DNA of 64,000 bases from Globodera rostochiensis (GCA_018350325.1 JAEVLN010000003.1:4853758-4917757); one strand, 5' to 3'; positions 22,214-33,001 are shown, counted from the stretch's first letter. Notes: generated by a model not told the origin, from the letters alone. Translations and numbers: made by a program.

Positions 22214-24057
22214 ATGTCTGACAATCCGAAAAAAGTGGAGAAACGATTGAAGGAAATGTGAGTTTTTTTTATTTGAGAAAGAAATGAACAGGCGGGGGCA
22301 TATTTAGGAATTAGCTAGGGTCCAGATTTTTAGTTCCTGAAATATATTTTTTCTGATTTCCCTGTACTCCGTAATGTATGAAAAAAGTTTTTAGTTTACC
22401 TTAATCGGCTCCCTGGCGATTTTTAATGGAATTATTCCATAGTCCGGGGCTTTTCGGGGGTTCACGAATATGACATCAGAGTGCGTCAATCATTGATTTC
22501 AATCTATGATTCTTCGTCAAGTATTGATTTTCGGTGATAGTAAAGCTGCTGTCCACCACTTTCAAAAAATTTTCAAAAACAAACAAACGAATTAGGTAAT
22601 TTGGCTCAATATTTTGTAAAATTTAAATCGATTTTTCGAAAAACTCGTGGCGCCGGGGTTCGAAATCGGACAAATTGGAGGTCAGATTGGATTCTACGTC
22701 CCTAAAACCCACTTAGAGCACCTTTTTCGAATTTTCATATGACTTAAAATAGTTTTCAGTTTCGTTTGCAACGACGTTCTGTTTGAAGTCTTCAAATTCT
22801 GTGGCCCTTTTGTGCTCGGATTGAAAGTTGCGTTGATCAGCGATCGATTTGATCGTTTGGTGGACGCGCATTTCAATTCGATGGAATGGTCATTAGGCTG
22901 GTTGGAAATTCATCGCGCAATTAAAGTAAATGACGCTCAAATTGTCAAACTCGCTGGCACTGACTTTGAGTATCGTTTGTCAATTCCGCAAGAGCCGTTT
23001 CCCGACAAAGTGATTGGAATCAAAGTGCTTAAAATAAGGTAATTGTCTGTTTAAATTGTTTGGAAGCCATTAACAGTTTTTTCTTCAAATGTTTTTGTTC
23101 AATTCTATATATTTTTAATTATTGTGATCAACGTGTAATCAATTTGGGACATAATCGAATTTAAATTAATTTTTTATGGGGGGGGGGGGCAGCAACAAAC
23201 TTGACTATTAACTTTTTAGATACATCGATCGAAGTGTCATCGGATTTCTCCAAAGCATCCGCAGACTTTACTCCTCCAATTGGACGATTTTTACAATTCA
23301 CACGGGAATCCACCAAAACCGCAGCTGGGGAATCATTTGGCACCGAATTTTGCCGTTGTTCAAGGACAACATTTGCGGCATTTTTTTGCATTTCTCTACT
23401 TTCTTCCGTTTGCGCCAATTCTCTCCGGCCTTTCTCGGCGATTGCCCAAAACTCCGATTGATCCATTCCTTTGATCTTTTCCCCGAGTTCCCGGCTGATG
23501 ACAGTGCCGGCGCTTCTTCTGACAAGGCAATGGCCAAATGGTTGCACACGCCTCGCGGGGATGGAATTCCAAAGGTTTTTGAGTGCCAATTTTGGTCGAA
23601 CGGAATTGAAGGGCTCAAATGGGTAATCTTTAATTGTGAATTTTCTGCTTTAAATTCCTTTATTTCTCTTAGGAATTTGTCAATTCAATCGATCCGGTCA
23701 ATTTCATCATCCGTCTTTGGCATTGTCCTTCTGATGGCATTGTGCCATTCGAATTGAAGAATAATTTGACGGGGGAGCGATTGGAGTTCCGACGTCTTGG
23801 TGGCCACAATTGGGTGTTGGTTCGTTGTCCAATTGAACGCGACGAAGGGAAATGGGCTAATTGGGAGAAGGAGGCAATTGAAAGGAATTGGAGTAGTCGG
23901 CGGAATCACATAATTATTGACTTCAACGACAAGGACATTGGCGACGGGTAAGGGCGAAATGGGGGCATTTGCCGCAATTTCCCTTTTGTATATTTCTATT
24001 TTCAGACTCCTCAATGCAAACGAAGGTCCGAGTGAGCCGAAAAAGAGAAAGATTTGA
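22214..24057 (+). CDS. F-box-family protein, intact five-exon gene
   Basis: Exons 22214-22257, 22760-23038, 23220-23622, 23673-23947, 24006-24057; all junctions are GT-AG and in phase, giving 350 residues. Exon 1 encodes [14 protein letters not shown]; exon 2 continues into an F-box-like helix set ([28 protein letters not shown]). Exon 3 contains the signature WLHTPRGDG, exon 4 contains NNLTGERL and VRCPIERDE, and the C-terminus PKKRKI is basic and NLS-like. F-box proteins recruit substrates to SKP1-cullin ligases; this lineage-expanded family resembles those abundant in cyst nematodes. A poly-G run of 12 lies in intron 2 (~23178-23189). Minus-strand relatives are at 43.6-45.2 kb (same exon lengths for exons 1, 2 and 4) and 1-0.67 kb. 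Assignment to the F-box is by pattern, not by search. Confidence 0.75.
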
Positions 24058-24146
24058 GGCGAACGGCGAAATTTTGAGGGCTATTCAAAATGAGAAAATT
24101 GACTGACTAAACATTTTTTGTTGCTTTTCCCTTTTCAATATGAATC

Positions 24147-24516
24147 TTGCTTTTATTTGTGAAGCTGTTATTAAGTCGGGAAGATGCGTATCGGCACAAT
24201 GCACAAATTTTGAAGGAATTGTTTTCGAGTGTATTGGCGGACTATTCGATTGACAAATCGAAAATTTTTGTAGTCCTTCGTGACGCAGCCAAAGTCATGC
24301 TCAAAGTGTGTTTTGATCTTGGATTGAAATCAATCGATTGCTTCGCCCATAAATGCAATTTGGTACTTTGCACCAAATTTTGTTTGTCTAAACTCTAAAC
24401 TCCCTTTCTTAAGGCAATTTGGGATGGCATGCGGAAGTTAAATGACGATGAAAATGTCAAAAATCTCCTTGAAAGAGTTAAAAATATGAGTTCGACTATG
24501 AATAAAATTTTTTTTA
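24147..24516 (+). pseudogene. hAT transposase remnant
   Basis: A short frame includes SIDCFAHKCNL preceded by an IFVVLRDAAK-like segment, the pattern around the second catalytic Asp of hAT transposases (VVTDNA...CFAHTLNL), although Asp here is followed by AAK. After a probable intron ending CTTAAG at ~24413 the frame continues with AIWDGMRKLNDDENVKNL. Both ends are lost. It may represent the source family of the non-autonomous hAT elements nearby. Confidence 0.5.
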
Positions 24517-24539
24517 TTAAATAGTGCAAAAATTCCCCT

Positions 24540-24692
24540 TGAAAAAATTTCGGATTTCGGGTTTCGGATTCCGGAAAAATTTCGGGATTTTCGTAAATTC
24601 GGATTTCGGATTTAAAATCCTTTCGGATTTTTGGTTTTCAGGAATTTCGGAATTCGGATTTCGGATTTTATTTTCCGATTTTGCCCACCCCT
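24540..24692 (-). mobile_element. hAT-like MITE end with TTCGGA minisatellite
   Basis: Read on the minus strand it begins CAGGGGTGGGCAAA, a classic hAT terminus, and runs into degenerate CCGAAATCCGAA repeats. The other terminus is not visible. Confidence 0.5.
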
Positions 24693-24740
24693 GGTTCGAA
24701 CCCGCTTGAGTGCAGGTAGTTGTTTATCGTTTTGCCTCTA
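24690..24740 (+). repeat. SINE 3' fragment (B box)
   Basis: GGTTCGAACCC followed by GCTTGAGTGCAGGTAG resembles the 3' part of the SINE at 41300-41388. Confidence 0.4.
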
Positions 24741-24779
24741 GTCACAAAAACGCTTCCCCCATCAATAAAATTTTTTTAA

Positions 24780-25055
24780 TAAATTCTCCCGGCAGTGCCG
24801 GACCCTTACCACTCTTAAAAGCTTCAAAAAAGTGCCATATTTTTACATTTTTGGTTAAAATCTCTTAACAAATTGAGTCAAAAGTTCAAAATTTTCTCGG
24901 CGGCGCCTATCGGCACCGCCGACCCCCCTCCCTTGAAATTTCTTAACAAAAATCCCAAAACTTTTTGCAACGGTGCCTGCCGGCACCTCGGGCCCTCCTT
25001 CCCTAATTTTTTAAACAAAAGCACTACCCGTACCCGCAATCTCAATCTCATGCTG
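24780..25055 (-). repeat. Dispersed hairpin repeat with flank
   Basis: The hairpin is at 24898-24921 (arms CGGCGGCGCC / GGCACCGCCG, loop TATC on this strand), preceded by the conserved AT flank TCTCTTAACAAATTGAGTCA and followed by C/T-rich DNA. A closely similar copy lies at 32340-32430. Confidence 0.65.
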
Positions 25056-25056
25056 A

Positions 25057-25354
25057 TGAAACCAAGGAAGTTCCGTCCCTTTGGGATTCCCTTTTAGTCG
25101 AATAATGTGCTTTATTCCGTAGACGTACAAGGGTTAAATGTGAGGGACAAGCGGCTTCCCCGGTTCGGGCCGGGGAAGGAAAAGGGGGTCGGGATCCGGA
25201 TCCGACGATCAAATTGATTATTGAGGAAGAGCGGAGGTGAAACAGAGGCGAGTCCCCGGGGGTGGAGATGAGGAAAAGCCCCGCCCCTCAAACACAAAAT
25301 AGATGAGAGTGAGGGGAGAGTAAAATAATGGTTAAATGAAACAATTGTTCGTCA
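25057..25354 (-). repeat. LTR (3') of second Gypsy element
   Basis: 298 bp bounded by TG...CA, almost identical to 31167-31464 (one difference noticed). The copy lies downstream of the pol frames on the minus strand, hence 3' LTR. The short Pro-rich frame inside is not a gene. Confidence 0.8.
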
Positions 25355-25576
25355 TCGAGGGCCCCTGTTATTGACCGCCCCGGTCAATGATCAAACAATA
25401 CAGTGTGACGGTTACGGTGGGAAAGGACGTAGTGAGTGAAAGGTGAGTCAGACGGGGTACAGTAACCAAATATAATGAAAATATGTTGCGTTTTTTGTTG
25501 TTTATGGTTTTTGTTTTGATTTAGCTATTAAAGGCAACATTTCACCAGCGTGAAACCGTCCCGATCGATTTTTCTT
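25355..25576 (-). other. 3' untranslated part of second Gypsy element
   Basis: Between the last pol-extension codon and the LTR. CAGGGGCCCTCGA directly before the LTR on the minus strand is a weak polypurine-tract candidate. Confidence 0.3.
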
Positions 25577-26413
25577 TTAACCCCAGTCGGCCATTTTTGA
25601 GAAATCCTCCGCCTGTTGTGATGTTGATGGGCCCCATTCGTTACGGTCGTGCCACTGTCCTCTTCCTCGACGCCAACCTCTTGCTCCGCGCTGATTTGAC
25701 CATCCTCCTCGACTTTCATTCCAATTTCCGCTTCCGCGTCGGTTGTTCCTTTCAAATACTGGCCAGCGGACGTCGTGTTGTTGCCAGAGCGCACCTCTTT
25801 TTTCTCGTTTTTCTTCCATTTCAAACGCCTTTTCCACCTTTCTCATTATTTTTTCGGCCTCGTCGTGAATCTCCAACGACTTTTCTCTCAAGTTTAAGAG
25901 AAGAGCCGTAATTTCCTGTGCTTCTTTTGACTTTTTTTCCTCCATAAAAATATTCTTCTCGTCTGACCGATTGGCCTTTCCACTCTCAAATTTCTCTCGG
26001 TTTTCCTCTCTTTCCGTATTCATACTGCAGTCCAATTGATTTATTTGCTTTCCTTCGGGCGGAATTTCTTCGGAGCGTTTCTGCCAAATGCTCAGTTCAG
26101 CCGATTTAATTTCCGATTTGGCCACTCTTATCGGGTCGGTCGGCTTCTTTGTCTTCCCAATTGACCCTTTTTCCAATTCTCCGCGGCTTTTGACCCGGTT
26201 AAGGCATGTTTGCCAATAACTCATTTTTTCGTTTTCCGCTCCTCTTGGCGTCGAAAATAAAATCCTCTCTTCTTCCTCTAGTTCCAAATTGAGCGAAATT
26301 TCATCGTCCAGTCTGATTCGGTTTTCTCTTTCTAAGATCGTTATTTCCGGTTCTTTTTCCTTTGACAACTCTTCTTTTTTTCGGATCTTTTCGCTACTCT
26401 TTTGTTCGGTTTC
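25577..26413 (-). pseudogene. Gypsy pol extension, distal part past an in-frame TAA (charged coil, RGG tail)
   Basis: Continues in exactly the same frame as the ORF ending at 26414, separated only by one TAA, and has no ATG at its start. About 275 residues: a Glu/Lys-rich, probably coiled-coil region, then an Arg/Gly-rich tail (RRGSGN, GARGWRRGRGQW) typical of RNA-binding low-complexity segments. Either a nonsense mutation split a longer polyprotein or the stop is read through. Related function could be nucleocapsid-like RNA binding, which is inference. Confidence 0.6.
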
Positions 26414-28510
26414 TTATTTGGCTTCCTTTTCGTTTTTCTCCGCTTCTTCGGTACCTTCCTCTCTGGTTTTAACCGTCTTTCGTTTGCGGCTCGCCTTTAA
26501 CTTCTTCATTTCCGTCACTTCTCTCTTTAAAGCTTCTACTTCTTCCATCAAACTTTTTTGAGATTCCTCCATCCTGATTGTCTTCATCTCTTCGAGTTGT
26601 CGGTCCAGTTTTGCAAATTCATCCGTGTCCGAAAGAGGTTCAAACTGTTCCGTCATTCCTGATAATTCATTATTCAGATTTGTTGGCGGGATTTGGGCGT
26701 TACTATTATTGAGAATATTTATTAAGTTATTGTCTTCATTTTTTCTTTCAATTTCTTCCATAACCACTTCGTCCAATACACTCAGATATTCTAATTCCGT
26801 TATTACATTAATACTTAATTCTGAAATTTCACTTTCGTCATTATTTTCCTTGTGTGTTATCCAAATCTCTGGCATTCTACGCATTTCGTAAGTTAGTCCA
26901 TTATCATTCATTGTTTCCCAATACGTTTCTATTTCAGCATCCGCTCTTAATTTCCACCTTTCTCCCAATAATAACTGAACTTCCAGACCCAAAATTATTT
27001 CTTCAACTTCATTTCTTATATATAATTCAAAATTTTCGCCGAACAACCATCCCATCACAAATCTCTCATCGTCCGAGTTTATGAAAATTTCCCACTTTTC
27101 GTCCACAAGGTTTTCAGGGATAAATGAAACCAAAGGAACCACTGTAGGGTATAACCATCCCGTACACGTTCTCTCCAACGATTCTTCCAATAAGATTTCC
27201 AGAATAGTACCAATTCGTTCCCTTTCCGGTCCAATGTCTCGTTCTAACCTTTCGACTTCGGGAAATCCCTCCCCTTTTAAAGGGTCGTTCCTTCCTATAA
27301 AAGCGATAACCTTCTCATCACTCTCCTTATCGATTTTCTCATTCGCACTAATTTTTAACGTATTTCCGTCATTCTCTTTCTTTTCTTGATAGTTGTAGTG
27401 GTTTATGCCGACGTCGGGTATGATTTGAATTCGATTTCTTTGACCATCTTTTTCCGTAAAACTTTCCCAATAAGTTTCTTTTCCATTTTCGCTTCTTATT
27501 TCCCATTTTTCACTAAAAAGAACCAAAATATCCGTTCCCAGGACAATTCTGTCCACTTCTTTGGAAAGAACCATTTCAAAGTTTTCGCCAAATATCCATG
27601 CTGATACAAATTGCTCATCATCATCATTCTTATATATTTCCCAATGGTTTTTAACCAAGTTTTCTGGGATTAGAGACACAGTACTTGGTCCGGGCCAGTT
27701 TGTAACTGCTTGGGTTAACTCGTTTTCTATCCAAATTTCAGTTTCACTGCAATGTAACTCGTTCTCTTCAACCTCATTTTCCATAAAAATTTCATTCTTT
27801 CCAGATTTAACTAAATCGTTTGTTTGTTTCAGGAGGGCCACGATTAACTCATTTTCTTCATCATCGCTACTTTCAAATCCATACTTTGACATGTTCTTAC
27901 TCCCAACTCTCGTTTGAATTTGATTATTTTCCCTCTCTTTTTCATCGCTATCCTCTTGTTCATCGCTTTCTTCTGCCTCTTCCTGTTCCAGATGTGGATC
28001 TCTGGCATATTTATGCCAATTTAGTGGCTCATCCGCTGCTCTAAGCGGGAGTGTTGCCTGCCCTTGAAATTTTTTAACTTTTTCTAAATGAACCTTTTTT
28101 AGTTTTCCTTTTTCATTGAGTGATTTAATTATTATATTATTGCGTTCTTTTTCTATTCCCACACAAAGAAAAGGACCAGACCATTTTTCATCGAATTTAT
28201 GCCTTAGCACTTCCTTTTTTAGAAGGACTAATTCACCGATCTCAATTTCTTTTTCTATTGGTTTTCGTCCATGATCATTTCCTTTTTTGTTTTTCTCTTG
28301 CGCTCTTATAATTTCTTCTTGGACTAATTTCCATGCTTCCTTCGCTTTTTCCGTATGTTTTCTGGTGTATACTGAAATGTCCGATGATACTTCTTTTGAA
28401 GAAGGAAGGTTCAATAACTGATCCGTTGGCATGCGCGGATAGCGCAAATGTATCACAAAAAATGGGGACTGTTTTATAGCCGTCTGAATGGACGTGTTAT
28501 GTGTGAACAC
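26414..28510 (-). pseudogene. Gypsy integrase C-terminus fused to two tandem unknown modules
   Basis: Up to 698 residues. The start (HNTSIQTAIKQSPF...HLRYPRMP) is the end of the integrase core, so the listed Met is internal; the upstream frame (28552-29698) is offset by one base. GELVLLKKEVLR and KWSGPF mark the integrase C-terminal domain. Beyond it lie two homologous ~120-residue modules, each with IPENLV, then WEI, a DDE-rich turn, FGENFE, LG and YWE, in the same order. A coil-forming KR/E-rich region ends at the TAA. The modules are not recognised; a third fragment may be at 31060-31166. Confidence 0.65.
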
Positions 28511-28551
28511 TGCATGTGACAGAATCTCGTCCCAATTATTTCCTTTCTCAT

Positions 28552-29698
28552 TTATTTTTTGGGGATGTTTGCAATTATGCGCATGGAACCCTCTGCTAAC
28601 CCGTTAGACTGCTGATGATAGGGGGAGGAAGTGATGTGCTCAAATCCATAGATTTTGGATAAATCTTTAAAAATTCCAGACATAAATTGTCTGCCCTGAT
28701 CGGTCACAACTACCTCAGGGGTAGAGTGTTGGTGCACCACAATTTCAATAAATGTTTCTGCCACCGTTTCAGCCTTTTGGTCAGGGATTGCCCTTGCCAT
28801 TATCCATTTTGAAAAGCTGTCAATGGCCAGAAAAACGTACAAATTCTCTCGCTCGCTTTTCTTAAGCGGTCCCATCAAATCACAATGTACTCGCTGAAAA
28901 GGTTGTTCAGTGGGCTTAATTGGCACACTCGGGGCCGTTTTTGCTTGCCCTGGATTAACCTTGCGCTTTTGACATGCCTCGCATGTTTCAATCAATGTGT
29001 GGGTGTCCTCTCTCATACCATTCCAGAAAAATCTGTTTTTAATATTTGGCCATGTCTTTTCGAACCCAAAATGTCCTTCGTCGTGAATCATTTTAAAAAT
29101 TTTCTCGCGAAGGGGGTATGGAATAACTAACTTCGGATTTTCTTCGTTTTCTTTATTCTTTCTATGGTAAATAGCACCATTTATTAGACAATAGTTTTGA
29201 AGCGTGTCTTTCCATTGTGGTATGCCTTTCGGAATTTTACCGGTTTTCAAGATATAAAATATTTTGGCCAACTCTTTCACTTTTGTTTGGGCCTCGATTA
29301 CCTCACTTAGGTTTATTTGTGCCTTTTTTCCTGATTCATTAATTGGTTTCTCCAAACTTTCTGATTTTTGTGCGCTAAGTACCAATGCCTCGGTTTTTTC
29401 TTTATTTTGATTTGCAGTTTCATCTTCCTTATTTTCTATGCCCGGAATATTGTATCTTGACAAAAAATCCGCCGCTTTATTCTTCTTACCAGGTCTATAA
29501 GTGATTTTGATGTCAAAACCCTGTAGGGTAACTTGATATTTTTCCAAACGTCCTCTGAGTTCTTTAGCCTTCATCATTCCCGTTAATGCACTACAATCCG
29601 TAATAATTTCCGTAGTTCCTGAAATGTAATTAAATGAGCGCTTTTCTGAGTGAGGAGAATAAAATAAATCGCCGTTTTTATGTCTTATGGCAACTGAT
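28552..29698 (-). pseudogene. pol: Gypsy RNase H (C-terminal part) and integrase, frameshifted
   Basis: Frame open from ~29698; the first Met is 29577. YRPGKKNKAADFLSR is the RNase H end (its last Asp in KAADFLS). The integrase has a zinc finger (H-x3-H in HDEGH, CEACQ), then HCDLMGP, TDQGRQF and SNGLAE for D, D and E. The frame stops at ~28554 after NIPKK; adding one A to the A6 run there would restore the continuing integrase sequence (NWDEIL...HAVF), so a single-base indel breaks it. RT, protease and gag are missing upstream. Confidence 0.75.
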
Positions 29699-30370
29699 CA
29701 GTGATGATTACATATGACTGCCTAGGATTCCGATCAACTGACATTTTTCTCCATTTTTAATTGAGCTTCGTTCCACTTTTTTCTGTCATAGGATTAACTT
29801 CTGATCGACGCGTAATTTATTGCTTTATTTTCGACATTTTTCTCAATTTCTTCCCTCTGTATTTTTCTCGGGATGCCGATTAATTGCTTTTAATCTTTAG
29901 CTCTTTCTTTTTTAATCTTTTCATTCGAAATTCCTATGCTTTTTCCAAGCGACCCCTTAGACCAACGGTTGGCGCCAAACACATTCGTCCTCGGCCGCGA
30001 TTCGGCTGTCATTCGTGCCTTTGCACTGAACAATTGTTGTCGGTGAGCAGTTGCATTGCAGGTGGCGATGGTAGAGCGTGAGAGCGAGGGCGAGAGAAAG
30101 AGAGAGAGAGAAAGACAGAGAGAGAGAGGCAGAGAGAGGGAGAGACCGAATGATGAAGTTAAGTGATCGCCGGTGAATTTTAAATTTGAATGGCCAATTT
30201 ATACAAAGGGTTATTTGGGGGGAGGGGTTTGAATGGGGGGGGGGGGGGAATAGTGTAAATACTCCGTCAATGGGCTCATTTGGCCTTTTCATTCATCTTT
30301 TTTTTTTTCTTTACTTTAAATTTATTCTCTCAGTTTTTTTCTTTTCGTCCAATCAATTTCGCTTCAGCAA
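29699..30370. other. Non-retroviral filler with GA microsatellite
   Basis: Contains an imperfect GA/GAGAGA tract (30075-30145) and a run of 14 G (30235-30248). The ORFs across the GA tract are low complexity. A pyrimidine-rich CGCTTCAG at ~30366 directly before the next ATG looks like a cis or trans splice acceptor. Confidence 0.45.
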
Positions 30371-30811
30371 ATGGAAACTCCAATTTGGGAGTTCAAATCG
30401 TCCGGACCGTGTTCTTTTCCGTGTAATCCGCCAAAAGTCTGCTTCACCCCGATTCACTATACCGCGCCAGACATTTGTATTCCGCCCGGCGTTAATCCGA
30501 ATGATTTCGGCCATTATTTGACCCTTACCGAAAACACTGTCCTGATTTCTCTTCTCATGGTTCTTTTGGGCGGGATTGGCATCGGGCTTCTTCTTTCCTT
30601 TAGTTGGTGTTTGTTTCGAAAGGTTCGTCCTTTTTTATTCCTTTATTCTTTTTTGATTATCAGAGCGTGCCCCGCGCGCGTTCAGTCAATCTTCGCGCGC
30701 CTCAGCCGCCAAAGGCTCGGCCCACCGTCTTTTCGATGGCCGTTGTAAGTCCAAAGTTTCTTTTTGTATATTGGCCATTTTTCTTTTCAGCCGCATGTGT
30801 CCGCGGTTTAG
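30371..30811 (+). CDS. Small three-exon single-pass membrane protein, unknown
   Basis: Exons 30371-30622, 30664-30744, 30791-30811, with short GT-AG introns of 41 and 46 bases, all in phase 0, give 117 residues. The start ATG lies 3 bases after a CTTCAG acceptor, as in trans-spliced nematode genes. Residues ~1-50 have four Cys (GPCSFPCNPPKVC, DIC) and are probably extracytoplasmic; ~57-80 (ISLLMVLLGGIGIGLLLSF) form one membrane helix; the short tail is basic (RARSVNLRA). No signal peptide, so type III topology is likely. It sits on the opposite strand inside the second Gypsy element, between its 5' LTR and the pol remnant. I do not recognise the family. Confidence 0.55.
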
Positions 30812-31059
30812 CGTTTTGCGTTTCCTTTGTGCTGTTCTCAACAGATTGGATCGTTGTTGCCTCTTTTCCCTTTTATTTTCCGGTATCGGTCTCGTTTCTT
30901 TGCCTTTTTATTTTGGTCGAATATTTATTTACATAATTAATTAATTCTTCATAATATTTGTTATTTGGTTAATTCTAATTTTTCACATTCTGCATAATAA
31001 TCTCATTTATTTAATATCCGTTTTTATTTTCATTTATTTTAACTTTATAATAATTTTTT

Positions 31060-31166
31060 GGGAAATAAATCAGAATTTTACACTGTGCCAAACTATTATG
31101 GCTTGCGGGGAATGTGCCATTTTCATCATAATCTACCCAATATCCTTCCCCGGTGCGGGACCTCCA
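31060..31166 (-). pseudogene. Fragment resembling the Gypsy tandem module, next to 5' LTR
   Basis: Minus-strand frame running out of the LTR reads SWRSRTGEGYWVDYDENG, comparable to the W-x-x-R...YW end of the two modules at 26.4-28.5 kb. The same bases start with a PBS-like TGG. Short, so uncertain. Confidence 0.35.
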
Positions 31167-31464
31167 TGAAACCAAGGAAGTTCCGTCCCTTTGGGATTCC
31201 CTTTTAGTCGAATAATGTGCTTTATTCCGTAGACGTACAAGGGTTAAATGTGAGGGACAAGCGGCTTCCCCGGTTCGGGCCGGGGAAGGAAAAGGGGGTC
31301 GGGATCCGGATCCGACGATCAAAGTGATTATTGAGGAAGAGCGGAGGTGAAACAGAGGCGAGTCCCCGGGGGTGGAGATGAGGAAAAGCCCCGCCCCTCA
31401 AACACAAAATAGATGAGAGTGAGGGGAGAGTAAAATAATGGTTAAATGAAACAATTGTTCGTCA
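31167..31464 (-). repeat. LTR (5') of second Gypsy element
   Basis: 298 bp, TG...CA, partner of 25057-25354. On the minus strand it is followed at once by TGGAGGTCCC, the usual place of a tRNA primer binding site. Confidence 0.8.
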
Positions 31465-31822
31465 TGATATAGTGAAGAGAGAGGACTTCACAATGAGATC
31501 ATTAGGAGAAGGATGATCTCATAAGAACGAGAAAGCTGGGCAGCTGGAGTGGGCAGGGTCGGTAGTTCAGTCGGTTAGAACACTGGTCCGGTCAACCAGA
31601 GACGCCGGTTCAATTCCGGCCCGCCCCCAAGTTTTTCCCGCAAAAGCTCCCAGCGCTCGTTACTTTCATGGCGACCCTGGCGGCTTCCAATCCCAGCAGA
31701 GAAGAGAGAAGCGAAAAGAGAAGAAAGAAGAGCTGGCACTGGAAGTGATCGAATCGGCAATCTCGGCGACGCAGCTGTTCCAAAGAAGAAGCGAACGAGG
31801 GCGTTCGCACAGTGAGGGCCGG
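31465..31822 (+). repeat. Repeat unit 1: hairpin, tRNA-like core, basic tail
   Basis: Starts at the LTR edge with GATATAGTGAAGAG. ATGAGATCAT and ATGATCTCAT form a 10-bp inverted repeat (31494-31523). A tRNA-like core lies at 31556-31628. The rest includes a short frame with PKKKRTR. Unit 2 starts at 31823 with the same sequence, so the period is 358 bp. Confidence 0.65.
31556..31628 (+). tRNA. tRNA-like sequence (GGT anticodon position), probably SINE head or pseudogene
   Basis: Folds as a cloverleaf: acceptor 6 of 7 pairs (one T-C mismatch), D stem GTTC/GAAC, anticodon stem CTGGT/ACCAG, T stem GCCGG/CCGGC with loop TTCAATT. A box TAGTTCAGTCGG and B box GGTTCAATTCC are intact. The anticodon position reads GGT (Thr) with C instead of T at 33, and eukaryotes normally use AGT, so a functional gene is doubtful. 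A second copy is at 32887-32959. Confidence 0.5.
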
Positions 31823-33001
31823 AATGATATAGTGAAGAGAGAGGACTTCACAATGAGATCATTAGGACAAGGATGATCTCATAAGAACGAGAAAGCTGGG
31901 TAGGGTTCGGATGGGCGCCCGGGTCGGGCGGGCAACGGGCGGGCATTCGGCCGGGCGGGCGCCCGACTAGGAAATATTCGATCCGGGCTAAAGCCCGGTA
32001 TTCGCCCGGCAAAGCCCGCCCGGACGAAAAACCAAAAAAAGCCCGCCCGGCAAAGCCCGCCCGGAGGAAAAACCCAAAAATATTCGCCCGGAAAAGCCCG
32101 CCCGGCCACTTTCGGGTTGCCCGGAAAAAAGCCCGCCCGGCCCCAAAAAACCGAATATTTTCCGAATATTTTTTGTCATTTTTGCAAGTAGGGAACCCCT
32201 TTGTTTTGCAAAATTCGTAATTTATGAACCAATTTTCTTTACAAATTGTCATCAAAAATCAAAAAAATTTTCCCGGCGGCGCCTATCGGCACCGCCGGGC
32301 CCTCGCATTCGTAAAAACTTCAAAAAAAAGGTACAATATTTTTAAATTTTGGATGAAAATCTCTTAACAAATTGAGTAAAAAATTCAAAAATTTCTCGGC
32401 GGCGCCTATCGGCACCGCCGACCCCCCTCCCGAATCTGGGGCCTCAAAAATTATGATACGGGTGATTTTTAGCGAAAATACGATACGATATGGCTCTAAA
32501 TTACGATATTTACGATTACGATACGATACACATCCTTGGTCTGTATCGTACATGATCAGGAATGATCAATCTCTAACTTTTAAGCTGTTTCAAAAAAATT
32601 TTTAAAATATTCGCCCGGTATTCGGATGTTTTCCAAAATCCGGGCTAAAGCCCGGTATTCGCCCGGCAAAGCCCGCCCGGAGGAAAAACCCAATAATATT
32701 CGCCCGGCAAAGCCCGCCCGGACAAAAAATCAAAAAAAGCCCGCCCGGCAAAGCCCGCCCGGAGGAAAAACCCAAAAATATTCGCCCGGAAAAGCCCGCC
32801 CGGCCACTTTCGGGTTGCCCGGAAAAAAGCCCGCCCGGCCCCAACCCGATTATCCGAACCCTAAAGCTGGGCAGCTGGAGTGGGCAGGGTCGGTAGTTCA
32901 GTCGGTTAGAACACTGGTCCGGTCAACCAGAGACGCCGGTTCAATTCCGGCCCGCCCCCAAGTTTTTCCCGCAAAAGCTCCCAGCACTCGTTACTTTCAC
33001 T
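31823..33001 (+). repeat. Repeat unit 2, interrupted by a hAT element
   Basis: Begins with the GATATAGTGAAGAG hairpin block of unit 1, breaks at 31901, resumes at 32864 and continues through a second tRNA-like core (32887-32959) to GTTACTTTCA at 33001. Near-identical to unit 1 where comparable. Confidence 0.75.
31901..32863. mobile_element. hAT-type MITE with perfect TIRs and 8-bp TSD
   Basis: Ends in perfect 12-bp inverted repeats TAGGGTTCGGAT / ATCCGAACCCTA and is flanked by the direct repeat AAGCTGGG (31893-31900 and 32864-32871). 963 bp without transposase. Both flanks carry a GC-rich minisatellite built on GCCCGCCCGGCAAA (31960-32150 and 32640-32850). The centre carries two copies of the dispersed hairpin (32274-32297, 32397-32420). 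Confidence 0.9.

Larger units (their letters stand above)
25057..31464 (-). mobile_element. Degenerate Ty3/Gypsy element between 298-bp LTRs
   Basis: Order on the minus strand: LTR (31464-31167), PBS-like TGGAGGTCCCGCACC immediately inside, a module fragment, ~1.3 kb of unrelated DNA carrying a plus-strand gene, RNase H-integrase, module-bearing extension, LTR. Flanking 5-bp sequences (GCTGA left, TGATA right) do not match, so no TSD. Confidence 0.65.

Noticed and set aside
28550..28562. Programmed -1 frameshift at the A6 run in integrase
   Set aside because: A slip would restore the frame, but a shift inside the integrase core is not used by known elements; a single-base deletion is simpler.
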